Assembly (NCBI GenBank): GCA_002479645.1
Contig: DLOO01000065.1
Coordinates: 12,870 to 19,618, forward strand
DNA length: 6,749 nt
Direction: 5' to 3'
From: Lachnoclostridium sp. UBA7482
Lineage (GTDB): Bacteria; Bacillota; Clostridia; Lachnospirales; Lachnospiraceae
Shown: positions 5,310-6,749 of the stretch, in pieces
Numbering within the stretch: the stretch's first letter is position 1
Layout of the letters: the number at the start of each line of letters is the position of its first letter
Made by a program: the position numbers and the translations under genes
The notes under the pieces: generated by a model
What the model saw: only the letters and a program-made list of their open reading frames with translations
Told to the model about the DNA's origin: nothing
Database searches by the model: none

Positions 5310-6749
5310 ATGTCCGAAGCAGGTAAGATTCTCATTGCTGTCATTATCACCGCCTTGGTTACCGCTACGATTGCAGCTGTTGTTGCTTGGAAGCTGGCAG
5401 TTGCAAATCGTATTAAGACTTACGAAAGTAAGGTTGGATCTGCAGAAGAACGCTCAAAGGCTATCCTTGAGGAGGCCGAGAAGCAGGCAATTAAAACGGC
5501 CGAGACTGCAAAGAAGGAAGCTCTTCTGGAAGCAAAGGAAGAAGCTCTTAAAACCAAGAATGATTTCGACAGAGAAATGAAGGAGCGCAGAACTGAGGTT
5601 CAGCGCTATGAGAAGCGTGTTACCACAAAGGAAGAAAACCTGGACAGAAAGATGGAAACCCTGGAAAAGAAAGAAGCTCGTATGAACCAGAAGGAGCAGG
5701 AACTGGATCGTAAGCTTGCAGAAGCAAATAATTATTGCGACCAGCAGGTGAAGGAGCTTGAAAGAATTTCCGGATTGACCTCCGATAAAGCAAAGGAATA
5801 TCTGTTAGAAACTGTTAAAAATGATGTTAAGCATGAAACCGCAGTTATGATTCGTGAGCTTGAGAATGCCGCTAAGGAAGAGGCAGATAAGAAGGCAAAG
5901 GATCTTGTTATGACTGCAATTCAGCGCTGCGCGGCAGACCATGTGGCAGAAGCAACCATTTCTGTTGTACAGCTGCCGAATGATGAGATGAAGGGAAGAA
6001 TTATCGGTCGTGAAGGCCGTAATATTCGTACCATTGAAACTTTGACCGGTATTGATCTGATTATTGACGATACCCCCGAAGCAGTCATCCTTTCCGGCTT
6101 TGACCCGATTCGCCGTGAGGTTGCAAGAATCGCTCTCGAGAAATTGATTGTGGATGGACGTATTCATCCGGCAAGAATTGAGGAGATGGTTGAAAAGGCC
6201 AGAAAAGAAGTGGATTCTATTATCCGCGAGGAAGGTGAAGCGGCGGTTCTTAAGACCGGTGTTCACGCACTGCATCCGGAATTGGTTCGCTTGCTTGGTA
6301 AGATGAAGTATCGTACCAGCTACGGACAGAATGCACTAAAGCATTCCATCGAGGTATCCCTGCTTTCCGGTTTGCTTGCCGGCGAGATGGGAGCAGACGT
6401 AAGACTTGCTAAGCGTGCCGGCCTTCTTCATGATATCGGTAAATCCATCGACCATGAAGTGGAAGGTACTCATGTACAGCTTGGCGTTGAATTATGTAAG
6501 AAGTATAAGGAGTCTCCGATTGTCATCAACGCAGTTGAGGCACATCATGGCGATGTGGAATTCCGTTCTTTGATTGCTTGTATTGTACAGGCAGCCGATA
6601 CGATTTCCGCAGCTCGTCCGGGTGCAAGAAGAGAGACACTGGATACTTATACAAACAGATTAAAACAGTTAGAAGATATTGCAAACAGCTTTAGAGGAGT
6701 GGACAAATCTTTCGCAATTCAGGCAGGCCGTGAAGTACGTGTTATGGTT
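5310..6749 (+). CDS. rny: Ribonuclease Y, cut by the right edge
   Basis: RNase Y is the membrane-anchored endoribonuclease that starts mRNA decay in many Bacillota. The window holds 480 codons and ends inside the gene; the family is usually about 520 residues, so roughly 40 are missing. The domains are intact in order. A single transmembrane helix spans about residues 6-28 ([19 protein letters not shown]), followed by a long Glu/Lys-rich coiled coil at about 35-195 that drives oligomerisation. The KH RNA-binding domain has [12 protein letters not shown] at 229-240. The HD phosphohydrolase domain has metal-binding H345 (LKHSIEVS), H374-D375 (LLHDIGKS), H412-H413 (EAHHGD) and D430 (QAADTISA). 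All catalytic residues expected for activity are present, so this is not a degenerate copy. It has its own sigma-A promoter and strong ribosome binding site. In B. subtilis rny and miaB are also found in the same general neighbourhood, though with other genes between them. Confidence 0.97.
   Translation, partial: MSEAGKILIAVIITALVTATIAAVVAWKLAVANRIKTYESKVGSAEERSKAILEEAEKQAIKTAETAKKEALLEAKEEALKTKNDFDREMKERRTEVQRYEKRVTTKEENLDRKMETLEKKEARMNQKEQELDRKLAEANNYCDQQVKELERISGLTSDKAKEYLLETVKNDVKHETAVMIRELENAAKEEADKKAKDLVMTAIQRCAADHVAEATISVVQLPNDEMKGRIIGREGRNIRTIETLTGIDLIIDDTPEAVILSGFDPIRREVARIALEKLIVDGRIHPARIEEMVEKARKEVDSIIREEGEAAVLKTGVHALHPELVRLLGKMKYRTSYGQNALKHSIEVSLLSGLLAGEMGADVRLAKRAGLLHDIGKSIDHEVEGTHVQLGVELCKKYKESPIVINAVEAHHGDVEFRSLIACIVQAADTISAARPGARRETLDTYTNRLKQLEDIANSFRGVDKSFAIQAGREVRVMV

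Noticed and set aside
5335..5580. An 81-codon Leu/Arg-rich open frame on the + strand inside the start of rny
   Set aside because: It overlaps the transmembrane and coiled-coil part of RNase Y in another frame. The repetitive composition comes from the Glu/Lys-rich coding below it.
5805..6275. A 156-codon open frame on the minus strand inside rny
   Set aside because: It lies wholly within the KH and early HD part of RNase Y, shows no family motif and has no clear ribosome binding site. It is judged a shadow frame.

Overview
The window reads as a stretch of housekeeping chromosome from a low-to-mid GC Bacillota (Firmicutes) bacterium, most likely a gut-type Clostridia/Lachnospiraceae member. 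The grounds are strong purine-rich Shine-Dalgarno sites (GGAGG, AGGAGG), RNase Y with its membrane anchor, a YnzC/DUF896 protein, a short ProB without a PUA domain, and an N-terminally extended MiaB. This placement is inferred from gene content and protein style, not from a database search. All genes are on the + strand. Both window edges cut genes, so this may be a whole contig rather than a slice of a larger one.

Layout: (1) bases 2-295 hold the C-terminal end of an HI0933/YhiN/BaiN-family flavoprotein. (2) Bases 321-1919 hold a second, unrelated-family FAD-dependent dehydrogenase (COG2509 type). (3) Bases 1957-2799 hold proB, glutamate 5-kinase. (4) Bases 2863-3096 hold a small YnzC/DUF896 protein. 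(5) Bases 3118-3705 hold 5-formyltetrahydrofolate cyclo-ligase. (6) Bases 3724-5169 hold miaB, the tRNA methylthiotransferase. (7) From 5310 to the right edge lies rny, RNase Y, lacking only its last few dozen codons.

Genes 1-6 are closely spaced (about 18-63 bases apart), with no convincing internal promoter or terminator, so they could be one transcription unit read from a promoter left of the window. A 140-base gap then separates miaB from rny. It carries a weak terminator-like hairpin with a T-run and a near-perfect sigma-A promoter (TTGACT, 17 bases, TATAAT), so rny is probably its own transcription unit. An 8-bp inverted repeat overlaps the -35 region of that promoter.

The genes share no single pathway. 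They cover redox flavoenzymes, the first step of proline synthesis, folate one-carbon salvage, tRNA modification and mRNA turnover. The most unusual item is structural: the first 22 bases of the window are the exact reverse complement of bases 284-305, which include the stop codon of gene 1. At a window or contig edge this may be an assembly or fold-back artefact, and it should be checked before the left end is trusted. I found no sign of a novel system, mobile element, CRISPR array or RNA gene.
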